A stretch of DNA of 64,000 nucleotides from contig JAYWVB010000021.1 in assembly GCA_039881045.1 (NCBI GenBank), positions 186,001 through 250,000 of the forward strand, given 5' to 3'. Origin of the DNA: Chaetomium olivaceum (lineage: Eukaryota; Ascomycota; Sordariomycetes; Sordariales; Chaetomiaceae). Within the stretch, counting starts at the first letter, position 1, and each line of letters begins with the position of its first letter. The notes under the pieces were generated by a model that ran no database searches, was not told where the DNA came from, and saw only the letters and a program-made list of their open reading frames with translations. Below are positions 10,827-22,368 of the stretch, in pieces. The translations under genes and the position numbers were made by a program.

Positions 10827-12666
10827 ATGGCCCAACCCCCAAACCCATCCAACTCCAACACTCTTGTTCCTATTTCAAGTCCCGCCGAGGCAACGGTTGA
10901 GTAGGTTCTCATTGCCATACCCTTCACGTCGCTCTTGGACTGAAATTCCCACCTAACCGCTCAGTATCGTTGCGGTTCATGGGATCAATATCTGGGGCAA
11001 CGAAAGCCATGCAGAAAATACCTGGACTCATGACGAAACACAAGTGAACTGGCTGCGGACGCTGCTGCCCGGGCGGCTTCCCCATGCAAGGATTATGGCA
11101 TTCCAGTACAACGCTAACGTCGCGTTTGGTACCTCAACGGCTAGCGTTCATCAACAGGCTGTTAATCTTCTGGGCTGCCTCAGAACAGTTCGCAATGTTT
11201 GTGGCCTAGCACATGTATCTCGGAGCGGGAGCTCACTTACGTCGTAGCCAGTTGACGCTGACGGGTTGCTCTAGGATAACCCAGCGCGTCCTCTCATCTC
11301 CATTGCCCACAGTCTCGGAGGCATCATTGTCAAGGAAGCCCTGGCCATCGCATGGCGAGAACATCGAGCGTATTCCATGATCGGGACTTTTACATAGGCC
11401 ATTTTCTTTCTTGCTGTACCACACAAGGGCTCCGAATACGCCTCATGGGGGCAAATGCTCGCCAAAGTTGTCAGCACGGCAACCCTCCAGCCCCCCAGCT
11501 CGCTCCTGGACAAGTTGAGCCAAATATCAGGAAGCAGCGAGGATCCGAATGCCAGCTTTGAGCCGCTCCACAGAGCATATAGGTTCTATAGCTGGGTCGA
11601 AAGTCTGCCTTACGCTCGAGGCGCGGGTATTGTATGTTTCTTGCCCCGACCCGTAACGCCTGTTGCACCACTAATACCGTTTGATGTTTTGTAGATTGTC
11701 CACAAAGACTCTGCCATCCTGGGGTTATCACCAAGTAGAGAAACCGTTCGGGTTGCAAATCGTGACCACAGAAGCATCTGCAAATTCTCTGGCGCCGATG
11801 ATCCGGAGTGGATTGTCCTGGCTGACAATATCGTTGAAGCAGCACACAATGCAGCCACTACGGATCACTTCACACCATCCATGGACCATCGTCAGGCTAT
11901 GTTTGACCCTCCAGAGCCCCGGAACAAGGGTAGGTCTCCATGGGTTGCAGCCGCAGCCGCCGGGTGAAGGGTTTATTTTGTGCTGAGGTTTCAATATTCG
12001 GCAGGAAAACGACCTCTTCGTCTACCTGAAGCGAGCGATGAGGCCCAGCGGGCCCTTGCCCATGGAAGTCGCCTCTTCCCCGAGGTGGAGAAAAATCGGG
12101 CGCAGGCACAAAACCAGCTTTTCTCACTGGCCTCCCTTCTCTTCATGATTCTCGGGAAAATACTTCCCTTGTTACAAATCATCAGCATCAGCTTCGACTC
12201 GCCGGTCCAGAGAATGGCACTAGGAGCGCCGCTTGCCCTGTTGCCAACTAAAGAAGAGGGCCTGGATCGCATGCGTCAGGCCGAAGAAGCCGAAATCAGG
12301 ATCATGGCCGTCGAGCAATGGGTGATCGACGGGCTCAACGAGCACCAGCGTAGACTGCTCTATACCTACCATGGGATGCAAGCCATCATTGGTGCTGAAA
12401 AGCAGCGGCAATCCGACAAAGCGGCTATTTTGCAACTGAGTATTGCCCGAAGGCTGGAGAAGAAGCTCGTGGCGGAGCTGAAACGTACGACGGCAGCAAT
12501 CCACCGTTCACATAAAAGATACAACCGAGCTCGAATGGCGAAGGAGAAGTTGGAAACTGCGCGAGCAGAGCTTGCCGAGGTGCCCGACTCGGAGTTTTGG
12601 CATGAAACGGCTGTAAAGGCCGAGGAGGCTCAGAAGGGCGGATGGTGTCCCTGTCTGGGTCTATAA
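10827..12666 (+). pseudogene. Alpha/beta-hydrolase (NLR-type N-terminal domain) protein with coiled-coil C terminus, one in-frame stop
   Basis: A five-exon model fits well: 10827-10900, 10965-11196, 11275-11631, 11695-11929, 12005-12666. All introns are 63-78 nt with GT-AG ends, phases agree, and the total is 1,560 nt (519 codons plus stop). The hydrolase domain shows IVAVHGIN, an ARIMAFQYNANVAFGTSTA block, the nucleophile elbow IAHSLGGIIVKEALAIA and FFLAVPHKGS. A TAG at 11395-11397 (codon 143) falls between elbow and HKGS; the 28-nt candidate intron there would be too short and break the frame. After about residue 330 come a hydrophobic helix (LFSLASLLFMILGKILPLLQ) and a long charged coiled coil ending in GGWCPCLGL. 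No NACHT or repeat domain is present. With one nonsense change in an otherwise intact frame, this is a very young pseudogene or a base error. Confidence 0.7.
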
Positions 12667-14687
12667 CATTGGGAAATTCATCATGTCTGGAGTTGCTGAC
12701 TTCTGAATGGATCCTTCCCCAGCCGACTTCGCAGTGCTAGCACATATTGTGTCCGTTTATTTCCTTGAGCGGATCTGTCTTTCGGTTAACGTCGACTCTA
12801 CTGTTGTTGAGGATTTTCGCTCATGTGGTTTAATAAGTCGGGACGGTCCGCGGATAAAATGTAGCGTTAGTATTTCGTTATCAGGTTATACCGCACATCC
12901 CTAAACGAGAACCGGCTCTGTCGAGGAACCTGTCAGATTTGGTGGCATACACACCATTACAGTCCATGACTCTCCCCCCTTGGCAGGACTTGGTCCGATC
13001 CATCATTTTCCCCTACTTCTCAACACTCGATTTTGAGATGAACGCAACGGAGAATAGGGGCGGGTAAATTTGTTTGTAAGAAGGCGGCATAACCTAAAAG
13101 GCCTGATGATAAAACTCGGCTGTTTTTCGTTAGCGCCTCCGGCCTCAGCCTTGTTGTCATGTTTCGGCCCCCCAGCCCCTTAACTCACACAACCGGTTCA
13201 TTGACAAAATGGTGACATCTCTCCGGCTCCGAGCGCGGCTTTTCGAAATTCAAGTTCCCACTCCTTCGCTCTCGGTTTAGTACCAGGGACCCCGGGATCT
13301 TTTGTTAGATTGGGGATGAGCAACTCTGTTGACAGAAAAAAGGGCACTAAAATGTGGAACTCATGCTCGTGTTGCTTCGATGAATGTGTTTCTTTGAGCC
13401 CGTATTACTTCGTAAGCGGCTGCTAACTCCGAGCTAATTATAGCTCTTCAAAGATGATTCCATACCCCTGCCGAGAAACCTCCAACCAGATGGCGAACGA
13501 GAGACATTAGAATTAAAATAAATCTTTGTAGGTCGAGGCCCTACGCATTTAGCATTGAGTTGAGGGACGGTCGACACCCCGGAGAGAAAGAGTCGGCTGC
13601 ATCCGCTCCGCATTTTTTGGGAGATGGACAATGCTTCGTATGCGCTCTTTTATTTTCCGAGCACTCAAAGCAAAGAATTGAGTGTTTTCCTTGTTTGTTC
13701 ACAAGGCTGCAAGGGCAAGTTCAGCCAACGGGCACAAACCTGCAGCCGCCATATTTCGAAATGTGGCCCGGGGATGTCTGGACGGGCGTGTAGTCGCTTC
13801 CCTACCCTCATGCAATCGACCTTCCTATTCGGAAAGGCTAGCTCCATTCAACCGGGACTTCAAAGTAGATCATCGAGTCGAATGACATCAACAGTGGTCG
13901 TTCTTCCAACTTCAACTTCCAAGAGGTGAAGTGCATCGGCAGCCAAGACCGATGACTGATGACCCGCGACAGGCGGCGGCGGCGCGGAAAAACGGCAGAT
14001 GATTCCAAACAGCGAGTTCGGCTTTGTTGGTTTTTTGTTTTGCCTACCACCAGGCACGGACGCTGAGACATCCTGGAAAAAGAACTGAAAAGAGCCCCAT
14101 GCAGCTATGCAGCCATGGATCTACACCCTAAGCCCAACAAGACAGCGGCCGCGAGATTCTTTGTTCCGGCCCGGGTTGCGAGGCACGATGCGGCCAAGAA
14201 CTCGGGGAGCCAAACTGTGCTGCCGCCTGCAGGTACATGCTTTGTGCAACAAAGACCGACAAATCCCATGGGCGTTTCGGGCCGGTCGAAAATAGGATCG
14301 CCTTTGAGCGATACCCTTCATAACACGGTCAGCCTGAGCTTTCATGTAGGGGTTGGGCACATCGGCGGCGGCGCATCAGGAGGCTGGCCTCCTGTGTCAG
14401 CAATCTGCACGGTTCAGTTGAACTTCAAGCTGGGTCTGTGTGTTCCGCCGCATTGTGAGATTTCAATCTTCGTCTTCAAAGCTGACAATGTTCTATTTTT
14501 GCGCATCGTGCCGTTGGAGAAACTCAAAGGGAGGTAACACAAGTCAATATAAACAGCCATGGGCTGGCTCCAAACAACGCCTTTTTCCCCCACTGACTCG
14601 GTATGTTAAAATACTCCAGTCGTCGGCGCAGCAGTAGGAACTATGTAGCCCAATACATATACTCTACACAGCGAGGTAGTTACAGCC
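12667..14687. other. Intergenic region
   Basis: About 2 kb without a supported gene. Short open frames on both strands have no domain and no matching introns. It contains copy 2 of the dispersed repeat near 14133. Confidence 0.5.
14133..14230. repeat. Diverged dispersed repeat, copy 2
   Basis: This GC-richer copy matches 10321-10450 over CCAACAAGAC, ATTCTTTGT, GCCAAGAAC, CCAAACTG and GCAGGTA, with small gaps in between. It is about 3.8 kb from copy 1, in the same orientation. Confidence 0.45.
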
Positions 14688-15068
14688 ATGGACGATTCTA
14701 AAGAAGCGGGACAAAGGGCAGGCGAGGCGGTTTCCAACGGCACCGTCCGGCCGGCCCCATCCGTACCTTATCCGGTCATTCTGACGCCTGATGGTCCGAT
14801 TTCCTCGGCCTCAAAACTGCAGCAACTGATAGAGATGGAATCACTTCCCGAGGCGATAGTGACGAATGCAGTCAATTGGGAGGGGCGGGAGATTAGAGAA
14901 GTGACCATCTGTGGTCTCGAGAAGGAGTTTTGGGCGAGGATGCTGAAGAAAGCCATCGTCGCTTGTACTCCACCGGAGAGTGAGTTCGTTTTTTTCATGG
15001 GGGAGCGTAGGATGGGGTGGACCGTGACGGCGCTGAAGGAAGGCGTCACGCTGGAGGGTACGAATTGA
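14688..15068 (+). CDS. Small hypothetical protein, 126 residues
   Basis: A single-exon frame starts at ATG 14688, preceded by a purine-rich leader and an upstream TACATATACT box at about 14656. The product is acidic and soluble, with no signal peptide or membrane segment. It opens with a polar MDDSKEAGQRAGEA stretch; the middle (KLQQLIEMESLPEAIVTNAV) looks helical and a hydrophobic SEFVFFMGERRMGW segment follows. I do not recognise the family. Ordered, non-repetitive composition and the isolated position favour a real gene over a chance frame. Confidence 0.5.
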   Translation: MDDSKEAGQRAGEAVSNGTVRPAPSVPYPVILTPDGPISSASKLQQLIEMESLPEAIVTNAVNWEGREIREVTICGLEKEFWARMLKKAIVACTPPESEFVFFMGERRMGWTVTALKEGVTLEGTN

Positions 15069-16555
15069 GGCCGGATCAATATCACCAAGTTGCCAAGGTA
15101 CAGTGGTTAGGTAGGTAAATACACAGTACAGATTAACTACCTTAGTTACGAGAAAAAAGAAGGACAGACCAAAAATGACCCAATCCCGAGTGAGACCGAG
15201 ATGTTGACGTCAACAGGGCGGTGTCGTGTTCGAGCTGGACTTTCAATAGTCACAAACCCCATTCGATGACATGGGCATATCGCATCTTGACGGTTTCCCG
15301 GTTTCGGTCCCCCAGCGGGATCTTTCCATCAGAGAGATCTTTTCCAGGGATCTTTGACGCGTTGACGGGCGGGCAGGGAATGGGGTGGGCCAATCAAGGC
15401 CAATCCAGGCTGGGCGAGCCACACCATGCGAGGTGGTTGGGTGCATGTGGTCTCATTTGACTGGCCACTGGGCTGCAGCTCGGCGCCTTCCTCATCTGGG
15501 TAAGGAAAAGAAACTTCGACAGGCTCGCGCTTGCCCGCCAGCCCGCCTGCCCGCCTTGAGAGTGCAGCTGCGCAGGCGTGGGGCTGCTGCAATCAAGGCG
15601 CGGAAAAGCAAAGCCACTCCTTCTCGTGATTCGGCAACGCCGTCTAACGTTGGGGAATGGAATCTGGAGGTCGGGGCTGCCGTCCACTCGAGGCCCCCAC
15701 CACTCATTCTCTCGGTTCTTTGTGCTTTGCTTCAGGTTTGCTTTGACTGAGGTGCTTTCTGGCTACGGGTACTCGGTTCCTGGCTCCCGAAAGCTGCCTT
15801 CCAGTCGCTAGAACAGGCTCGCCCCTGTTGTCATTTTGGTTCCGTCATTTTCTGCACTTTCCCACCGGGGACTAGCGAAGTCACTAGTTCGGATCGGACG
15901 GCTTGGGGTTTCTCGGGTTGCACGGCTCGGTTGCCACCCTCCACCTCTCGCTGCTGCGAGTGCGCGCTGTGCTCAAGCCGCTCAAGCCGCTCAAGCGCGA
16001 GCTGCGTCCGACGTTACGCCCACGTTAGTCCCGCAATCTCCACGCTTCCATCGCCTCCATGCAAGGTCTTCCTCGGAGGACCGTTGACTGGCTTCCTGGC
16101 CTCCATCGTGAACGGGTCCAAGCTCCCTTGCGGTTTAGCCTGCCATCCTGCCGTCACTGTGGAGCGCTTGATGGGTGACCTGTGGCTCATTGTCGGTGGG
16201 TGGTCGCGGCCCTAGCCGGTTGCCCAGCGCCCAACAGCGCCGCATCGAGCTGTGAATCTCGTATTCATTCCCGCTGGTTCGGTTTGCCCTCTTTTGCTGA
16301 CCAGGGTTTGGCATCGGCCCAGCCCATCCCCATCGATGGCGCCCGCCGCACCCCAGCACATTGATAGCCCATCTGTGAATCATACGAATATAAACTCGGG
16401 GTTGCCTCGTGCGCCTCCTTTTGTACCTCCCCTTCTCCCTCTCACCACCACGCATACGTGTATATACACCTTAATACACCTTCGGGTTTCGTAGTCGCTC
16501 GCTTAGGTTCGCCTGCATTTTGCGTCCATTCGCTTCAGCAACACAAATCGCCAAT
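15069..16555. other. Intergenic region, likely promoter and leader of the 16556 gene
   Basis: No gene is supported. The last 200 bases before 16556 are rich in C/T tracts (CTCCCCTTCTCCCTCTCACC near 16427), typical of strongly expressed fungal genes, and a TATA-like TATATACA lies near 16460. Confidence 0.5.
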
Positions 16556-18055
16556 ATGCGCACCACCGTTCTCTCCCTGGGCGCTCTCGCCCTGGGCCTT
16601 GCCAGCGCCCACGAGTACCCTAACTGCGTGGGTCAAATCTGCTTGTCAACGTGTACAATTACCATCAGATACTAACCCGAGATACAGGAGTCGGACAACT
16701 GCTACCGCAACTTGATCGACCCTCGCTTCGCTGATGAGGCTGTCTCGTGGTGCCCGGAGTTTCTGGCCGCCACCACCACCGAGCCTTCGGCCATCCCCAC
16801 CAACTTCAACAACTGCGATGGCAACGTCAAGGCTGTGAGCTCCGCCTGCTCGTGCATCACCTACACGGCCACGCACACCACCGGGGAGCCCACCTCCACC
16901 GAGGCTCCTGAGACCACCACCACTGAGGCCCCGGAGACGACCACCACCGAGGCCCCCGAGCCCACCTCCACCACCACCGATGATGACGACGAGGAGTGCA
17001 CTGCCACCACGGAGGAGCCCGAGGAGTCTACCACCACTGAGGCTCCTGAGACCACTACTACTGAGGCCCCTGAGCCCACCTCGACCACTACCGATGATGA
17101 CGACGAGGAGTGCACCGCCACCACCGAGGAACCCGAGGAGTCTACCACCACTGAGGCGCCTGAGACCACCACCACGGAGGCCCCCGAGCCCAGCTCCACC
17201 ACCACCGATGATGACGATGAGGAGTGCACTGCCACCGAGACCGAGACCGAGGCTCCGGAGACCACTACCACGGAGGCCCCTGAGACCATCACTACCGAGG
17301 TCCCCGAGCCCAGCTCCACCACCACCGATGATGATGATGAGGAGTGCACCGTTACCGAGACCGAGACCGAGGCTCCGGAGCCCACTACCACTGAAGCCCC
17401 TGAGCCCACCTCGACCACTACTGATGATGACGACGAGGAGTGCACTGCCACCGAGACCGAGACTGAGGCTCCGGAGCCCACTACCACGGAAGCCCCCGAG
17501 ACCTCGACCACCGAGTGGACCACCAGCACCATCACCACCACCACCACCCGCACCATCACCTCGTGCTCCGCCTCCGTCACCAACTGCCCCGGCGGCGGCG
17601 TCACCACCGTCACCACCGAGACTATCGTGACCACCACCGTCTGCCCCATCACCGAGCCCACCGTGACTGAGACTGAGGGTCCCGAGCCTACCGAGACCGA
17701 GGGTCCCGAGCCGACCGAGACTGAGACCGAGGTTCCCGAGCCTACCGAGACTGAGACTGAGGGTCCCGAGCCCACCGAGACTGAGGGTCCCGAGCCGACT
17801 GCCACCGAGACCGATGAGCCCGAGGGCCCGGAGCCGACCCCGACCGAGACTGATGAGCCCGAGGGACCCGAGCCGACCCCGACCGAGAACCCGTCCTTCG
17901 TCCCCAGCCCCGTCCCTACCCTGTCCACCACCTTCACCTCGGACGAGGTCGCCCAGCCCACCTCCTCCGGCCCCGTCACCGCCGGTGCCGGCCGTGCCAT
18001 CCGCGGTGTGGAGGGCATTGCTGCCATTGCCGGGCTGTTCGCTGCTTTCCTGTAA
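16556..18055 (+). CDS. Secreted GPI-type protein with Cys-containing head and long Thr/Glu/Asp repeat stalk
   Basis: Two exons, 16556-16627 and 16688-18055, flank a 60-nt intron with an ACTAAC branch site; the product is 479 residues. A signal peptide (MRTTVLSLGALALGLASA) leads to a short Cys-bearing domain with NCYRNLIDPRF, VSWCPEF, NNCDGN and ACSC. The rest is low complexity. First come five copies of a unit containing DDDDEEC separated by TTTEAPE-type spacers. Next is a Thr-rich segment with VTNCPGGG, then a (E)GPEPTETE repeat. The C terminus (GIAAIAGLFAAFL preceded by a small-residue region) fits a GPI-anchor signal. It is likely a heavily O-glycosylated wall mannoprotein. The acidic Cys-bearing repeat could bind metal ions or form disulfides; that is inference. 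Confidence 0.8.
16909..17510 (+). repeat. In-frame tandem repeat coding for five DDDDEEC units
   Basis: Units of about 111-120 bp encode acid-Cys boxes spaced by Thr/Glu/Pro linkers. The first units carry TATTEEPEES spacers and the later ones TETETEAPE spacers, so there are two subfamilies. Codons differ synonymously between copies, showing that the array is not brand new. Confidence 0.85.
17660..17890 (+). repeat. In-frame GPEPTETE-type tandem repeat
   Basis: A second array, with units of 24-36 bp, encodes GPEPTETE and ETDEPEGPEPTPT variants in the stalk of the same protein. Confidence 0.8.
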
Positions 18056-18794
18056 ACTAAACCTGTAAAGAGAGGGAGTGGAACTGCCTTGGCTAGATGG
18101 TTGGTTGGGTGGTTGGGCCGTCTCTTGGAAACTGGGGGCGGCTTCTGGGTGGGTGGATGGTAGGATGCACTGCGTCTTGCCTGCCTGCGGGACGTGATGA
18201 GGATATGATGCAAGCGTTGCGTTTAATGTGGCGGAATGTATCGCGACTCGGATATAATCATGTGGTATCGATACATACCCCTGCTTTCGATTCTTGTATA
18301 TAGATTTTATTTGATACTTATAATGGAATACGGGTTGTCGTGCTTGCTTGTCCTGGACGACGCCCGGAATCTCCACCTTTTGTGACTTGTTGTCCGCTGT
18401 CCGTCTTGTATTACATGTGGCCTTAACCTTGCCAGTAGATGTGAACATCGTCATTGAGTCACTACCAGAAACATGGCCCTACTCGGCTTCTGCGCTTCAG
18501 CATTTTGGTCGCGACGAGAGCTGTTAACAGTGCCATATTTGTTATTTGGCTGTTTGATACGGGGTCTAAAATGGGATCAAGTTGCTGAGGCGGAAGCTAC
18601 GGGTCGGTTCGACCAAGCATGAAGTGATGTACACTTCTAGAGAGGATGAACACTACTCTTGACTTGACATAGGCACATGGGAGTATTTGTCATGACAACT
18701 GAATTACTTCTATGTGAGATGATAGATACATGCGAACGACCAACAAGATATTCTTGAAGCATAGGTCTCCCCAAAGCGTGCGAGAACAACGAGC
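18056..18794. other. Intergenic region between convergent genes
   Basis: This holds the 3' ends of the GPI-type gene (plus strand) and the zinc-finger gene (minus strand). No further gene was found. Confidence 0.5.
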
Positions 18795-19193
18795 TCACTT
18801 CGAATTTCGGCAGCTGTGTCTCTTAAGATAATCCCGCCGAGTAAACTCTCTTCCACATCTTCCGCATGGGAATTTCTTTTTCTGGTGCACCTCCCTCCTG
18901 TGTCTCGAATAGTTTGTTGTTGTGAGAAAGGATCGTCGACAGTCTTCACAAAACTGGCGCCTAGCCGGTACTTCGACTTTGGGAGATGGTACTGGATCAT
19001 GTGATGAGGCCTCAAACTTCGACGTCCGACTCGCATCAGCACCCGAATCAACTGGCTCGGAGGTACCTGGTGGCGGGTATGGGTGGTTGGGAAAGTGTGC
19101 CCTGGCCGTCGACGAAAAACTGACGGCAAGATGTCTGTTGGATGTCGTTCTCGTCGGATTGTTCGGAGACTGTCCTAACGGCGTCGAACGCAT
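18795..19193 (-). CDS. Small protein with two C-terminal zinc fingers
   Basis: The frame from ATG 19193 gives 132 residues. The first 80 are Ser/Pro/Thr-rich and probably disordered. The last 50 hold a classical C2H2 finger (CEDC, 12 residues, then H-x4-H) and a second finger with CGRC, 12 residues, H, then Cys one residue later (HSC). The protein ends a few residues after the second finger. This is compatible with a small DNA- or RNA-binding regulator. An upstream exon beyond 19193 cannot be excluded, since other open frames continue there, so the N terminus is uncertain. Confidence 0.55.
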   Translation of the reverse strand: MRSTPLGQSPNNPTRTTSNRHLAVSFSSTARAHFPNHPYPPPGTSEPVDSGADASRTSKFEASSHDPVPSPKVEVPARRQFCEDCRRSFLTTTNYSRHRREVHQKKKFPCGRCGREFTRRDYLKRHSCRNSK

Positions 19194-19407
19194 GTTCCAA
19201 GGTTCTCAAACCAAGGTATGTCTCCAAGACCTCACAACATCCCTTGAGCGCGTCCTTGCTGCTTGTAGCCGCCGGGCTGATACGCGACGAGGAAACGAGG
19301 ACAGTAGCTGGGTAGCTACAAAGGTGCTGGTTTTGAAGCCCTGCAGGGTATACGGCATTAGCGAGCTTGCACACAGCGCCCTTTGAAAGTGATAATGAGG
19401 TGGGCTA

Positions 19408-21904
19408 CTACTCACAGGACAGAAAGATCAACAAAATCGCGAAAATCGCGCCCATACAAAGTATCGCTAGCTTCGGGCTGATGTGCGGTGGGGGGATGCG
19501 GCTAGATATTTCACTTTGTAAGAGGCTCGTCTCCGGCAATGGTATGTCGGGCGCCCTTCCCGTCGCCGGTATAGGTTCGTCTTTCGAGAACCCCGATATC
19601 CCCTGACGCTCTCGCCATCTCTTCTGGCTCTGTTCCAGCCCATTTGAGCGTTTCCCGCCGGTCCATCCAATCACACTGCCAATCGCGCCCATGAGGGACA
19701 GCGCCATGCCTTGGGAATACATCATCAAGGCGGAATGATCTGCAGGATCTGACGAGTTTCCGAAGACATCGGGCAACGTAATGTCAACCCCCCATATTCC
19801 GCGCACTGCATCTTTGTAAAGATCGAATTCTCCCCGAGTGTCAAACACGATGCCCCATCTTCGAAGGTCGGCAAGGAAGCTCGCTGTGTATTCAGATGTA
19901 GTGAGGAGATCTAGCGTCTCCGAGGTGGCTTTGCATACGCAGAGAAATGCGAACAGCTCGCCAAGGTCTCGTGGAAGCGTGCCGTACGAGATGTTCCGCA
20001 ACTTTTTGATGCCAGACTGCCACGTTGTCCGGTAGTTGGAGAACTGGCGTTGAATTATCGCCGTGGCATTATCGTCTTGCAAACAGGTTTTCTTGACTTT
20101 CTCAAACTCACGGATGAAGGCGCGGTAACATACCGCCATGGTCCCCCGCGTTTGTTGCAAAGGGGTATCCTTCCAGGTTCTCGGCCCCCTTTGACTTTCC
20201 TTTGGGAATAGCTGATCCAGTCCCCTGCCCTCAATCGCTGCACCCCGATCGAGAAGCAAGCGAACGGAGGCTTCATGGCCTCTCGTGGCTGCTCTGTCCA
20301 ATGGGGACGGCTCAAACCGAAAACCATCGACCATTGCGCCCTGATCGAGAAGCAGCCGAATCGCAAGCTCATCCCCTTTCGCAGCTGCCTCTCCCAAGTC
20401 AAGGGAAGGAAACATGGAACTCGAAGCAAGGAGCAAACGCGCCGTAGATTCATGGCCTCCCGCGGCTGCTTTTAGGGATGCACTGTAATACCCCCTCGCA
20501 CCCCTGTCAAGAAGCAAGCGCACGAGAGAATCATGGCCTTGCGCGGCTGCCTCTTCTAACGGTGAACTCATGCATTGCCCAGGGTCTTTCCATCTGCCGT
20601 CGACGGCAGCTCCCCAATCTAGAAGCAAGCGAACCATGGAATAGCAACCTCTGGCGGCAGCTTTTGTCATGGGAGTCTGACCAAATCCAATTCCGTCCAC
20701 CGACGCACCGCGGCTGAGAAGTACCCCGACTGTAGATTCGTGCCCTGCCATGACTGCTTCCTCCAACGCGTTAAAGCGCAAACCGTATCCGCCGATCCTA
20801 GCACCCCAATCTAGGAGCAAGCGTACCGTGGAATCATGGTTTCCAACAGCCGCGGCTACCAGCGGGGTAACACCGTCTCCGTCGTCTAGGTCGACATGGA
20901 CACCTTGGGTAAGAAGCAGCTGAACGATGGAGTCGTTGCCGCAACTTGCTGCCTGCCTCAAAGTCATCAATGGAGCAGGCTCGGATTCGATATCCACATC
21001 TTGATCGAGATGATCCCAGAATACTTCGTCAGCGTATGCGTTGAAGGAGTCGTCTAGCAGAGTGACATCGTCTTTGAACTGGCGCCGCTGGAACGTGTTC
21101 CAGAGTTCAAAGGGCAGGTAGCCACGCTCATACAGGTTTTCGAATCCAAAGCTTCTGAAGACATCGGCGTCGGTAAGGAACTCGCCCACCAGCAGGTTGA
21201 GTGCAAGGGCTCCGTCAGGCGGTCCCGGGTTGGTGGAAAAACACGAGTCGAGGTGCTGCTTCAGCTCTGCGTACTTTGCCAGCACAACAAAGCCATCGAA
21301 AACGACCGCATCTCCGGCATTGTTTGGAGTTGCGGTCTCGCCCGTGACAGCAGCCACCATTTGGAAAAGTGATGGGTCGTAAACAGCGATTCGAAGCTCT
21401 GGAAAGGTCTTGTGCACGATGAAGGAGAAGTCACGAAAACGCGGTACGATCGTACGACAGCGGCAATTGACTGAACAGGGCTTTACATCGTCGGTATCGA
21501 TAAAATTCCGACCCCGTACGAGTCTGCGGTGTATGTACTGTCGCTGTGCAAGGGCAATCATTCAGCTTACTGCAATGACTTCCAGTTTAGGTCATATATG
21601 AGATCAAGTCATGGGGTAGTAGGGGCTGGATAGTAACCTGTACATAGTCCGCGAAACATTCGACAAAGCGAAATTTGGGCAAGCCTGACGAAGCGCCGTG
21701 ATAATAAGGGCAACTCCGTTCGAACAGCCCTTCTTCACCTTGACCAGTCTGTAGACTGTTCGGTTTAGGAACGATGGGTAGCCCCTTGGCCCCGGGTTGC
21801 GCGGCAAAAGAATAGTACCCTGTTTCCAGGTCCGGCCGACTGAAAGGGATCGGTGAACAATTAGAGAGTTCATCCTCGATGAGGAGAGTGCTGTCGTATG
21901 CCAT
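19408..21904 (-). CDS. Ankyrin-repeat protein with C-terminal membrane anchor
   Basis: Exon 1 (21904-21638) joins exon 2 (21543-19408) across a 94-nt intron; the splice is phase 0 and gives 800 residues. The first 90 residues are unrecognised. About eight ankyrin repeats occupy roughly residues 300-530 (units such as LEEAAAQGHDSLVRLLLDRG). A helical region follows, with a hydrophobic stretch near ALSLMGAIGSVIGW. The protein ends in a transmembrane helix (LAILCMGAIFAILLIFLS) only two residues from the stop, as in tail-anchored proteins. The region before the repeats may be a separate sensor or effector domain that I cannot name. Ankyrin arrays with effector-like termini are common in fungal recognition proteins; a role here is inference. 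A transposon lies 365 bp upstream. Confidence 0.75.
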
Positions 21905-22267
21905 GGCGGGATGCCTTGGAGGATCGAGACTCGACCTATCTTGGAAGGAGTCAACGAGGTTGGGTTCACTGATCGATCCGTTGCCACCGACTCAGAGCAC
22001 GGTGGGGACTCGAGAAGGTCGAGCTGCAAGCCAGAGTTTCAAGTCTCTTAGAAAATTGGGAAACAAGTCGAGGAAAAGTTGGTATATGCCCCAGATGGAT
22101 GAGGTGGGAGATGCCGACTCAATACATACCAACGTCCGAGAGGCGTCAGGGGCCCAATCCCAAACGCACATTCCCAAAGACGCACATTCTCAAAAGTGCA
22201 CATTTTCCAAGACTTTCAGCCTTGCGGCCGGGACCCGGGCACCAGAAATGGGAATTTGGGAATGCGT
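21905..22267. other. Upstream region of the ankyrin gene, abutting the transposon
   Basis: No gene is supported. Positions 22165-22210 hold three loose copies of a GCACATT(C/T) motif, and CGCACATTCCCAAA at 22165 is roughly mirrored by TTTGGGAATGCG at 22255-22266, next to the transposon insertion site. Confidence 0.45.
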
Positions 22268-22269
22268 TA

Positions 22270-22310
22270 ACGTATATTATAAGCGAGCGACGCATATAAG
22301 CGAGCGACGC
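22270..22310 (+). repeat. Left terminal inverted repeat of the Fot1/Pogo element
   Basis: The 41 bp are identical to the reverse complement of 24082-24122 and contain a 16-bp subrepeat twice. Confidence 0.95.
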
Positions 22311-22368
22311 ACTGTTCCCCGCGACGCGTCTCCTCTTCCTGTTCCACCAGATCCCACCACAACCAGCC

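Noticed and set aside
11370..11397. A 28-nt GT-AG intron to remove the in-frame TAG
   Set aside because: Too short for fungal splicing and its length is not a multiple of three, so it would break the otherwise perfect frame.
13624..13929. Plus-strand frame of 101 residues
   Set aside because: No domain, and overlapped by equally long frames in other registers and on the other strand.
16646..18454. Minus-strand frames of 602 and 450 residues opposite the repeat protein
   Set aside because: They are the antisense readings of the Thr/Glu/Asp repeats; Gly/Leu- and Ser/Val-rich composition is explained by the repeat, and the plus-strand gene has a signal peptide and a good intron.
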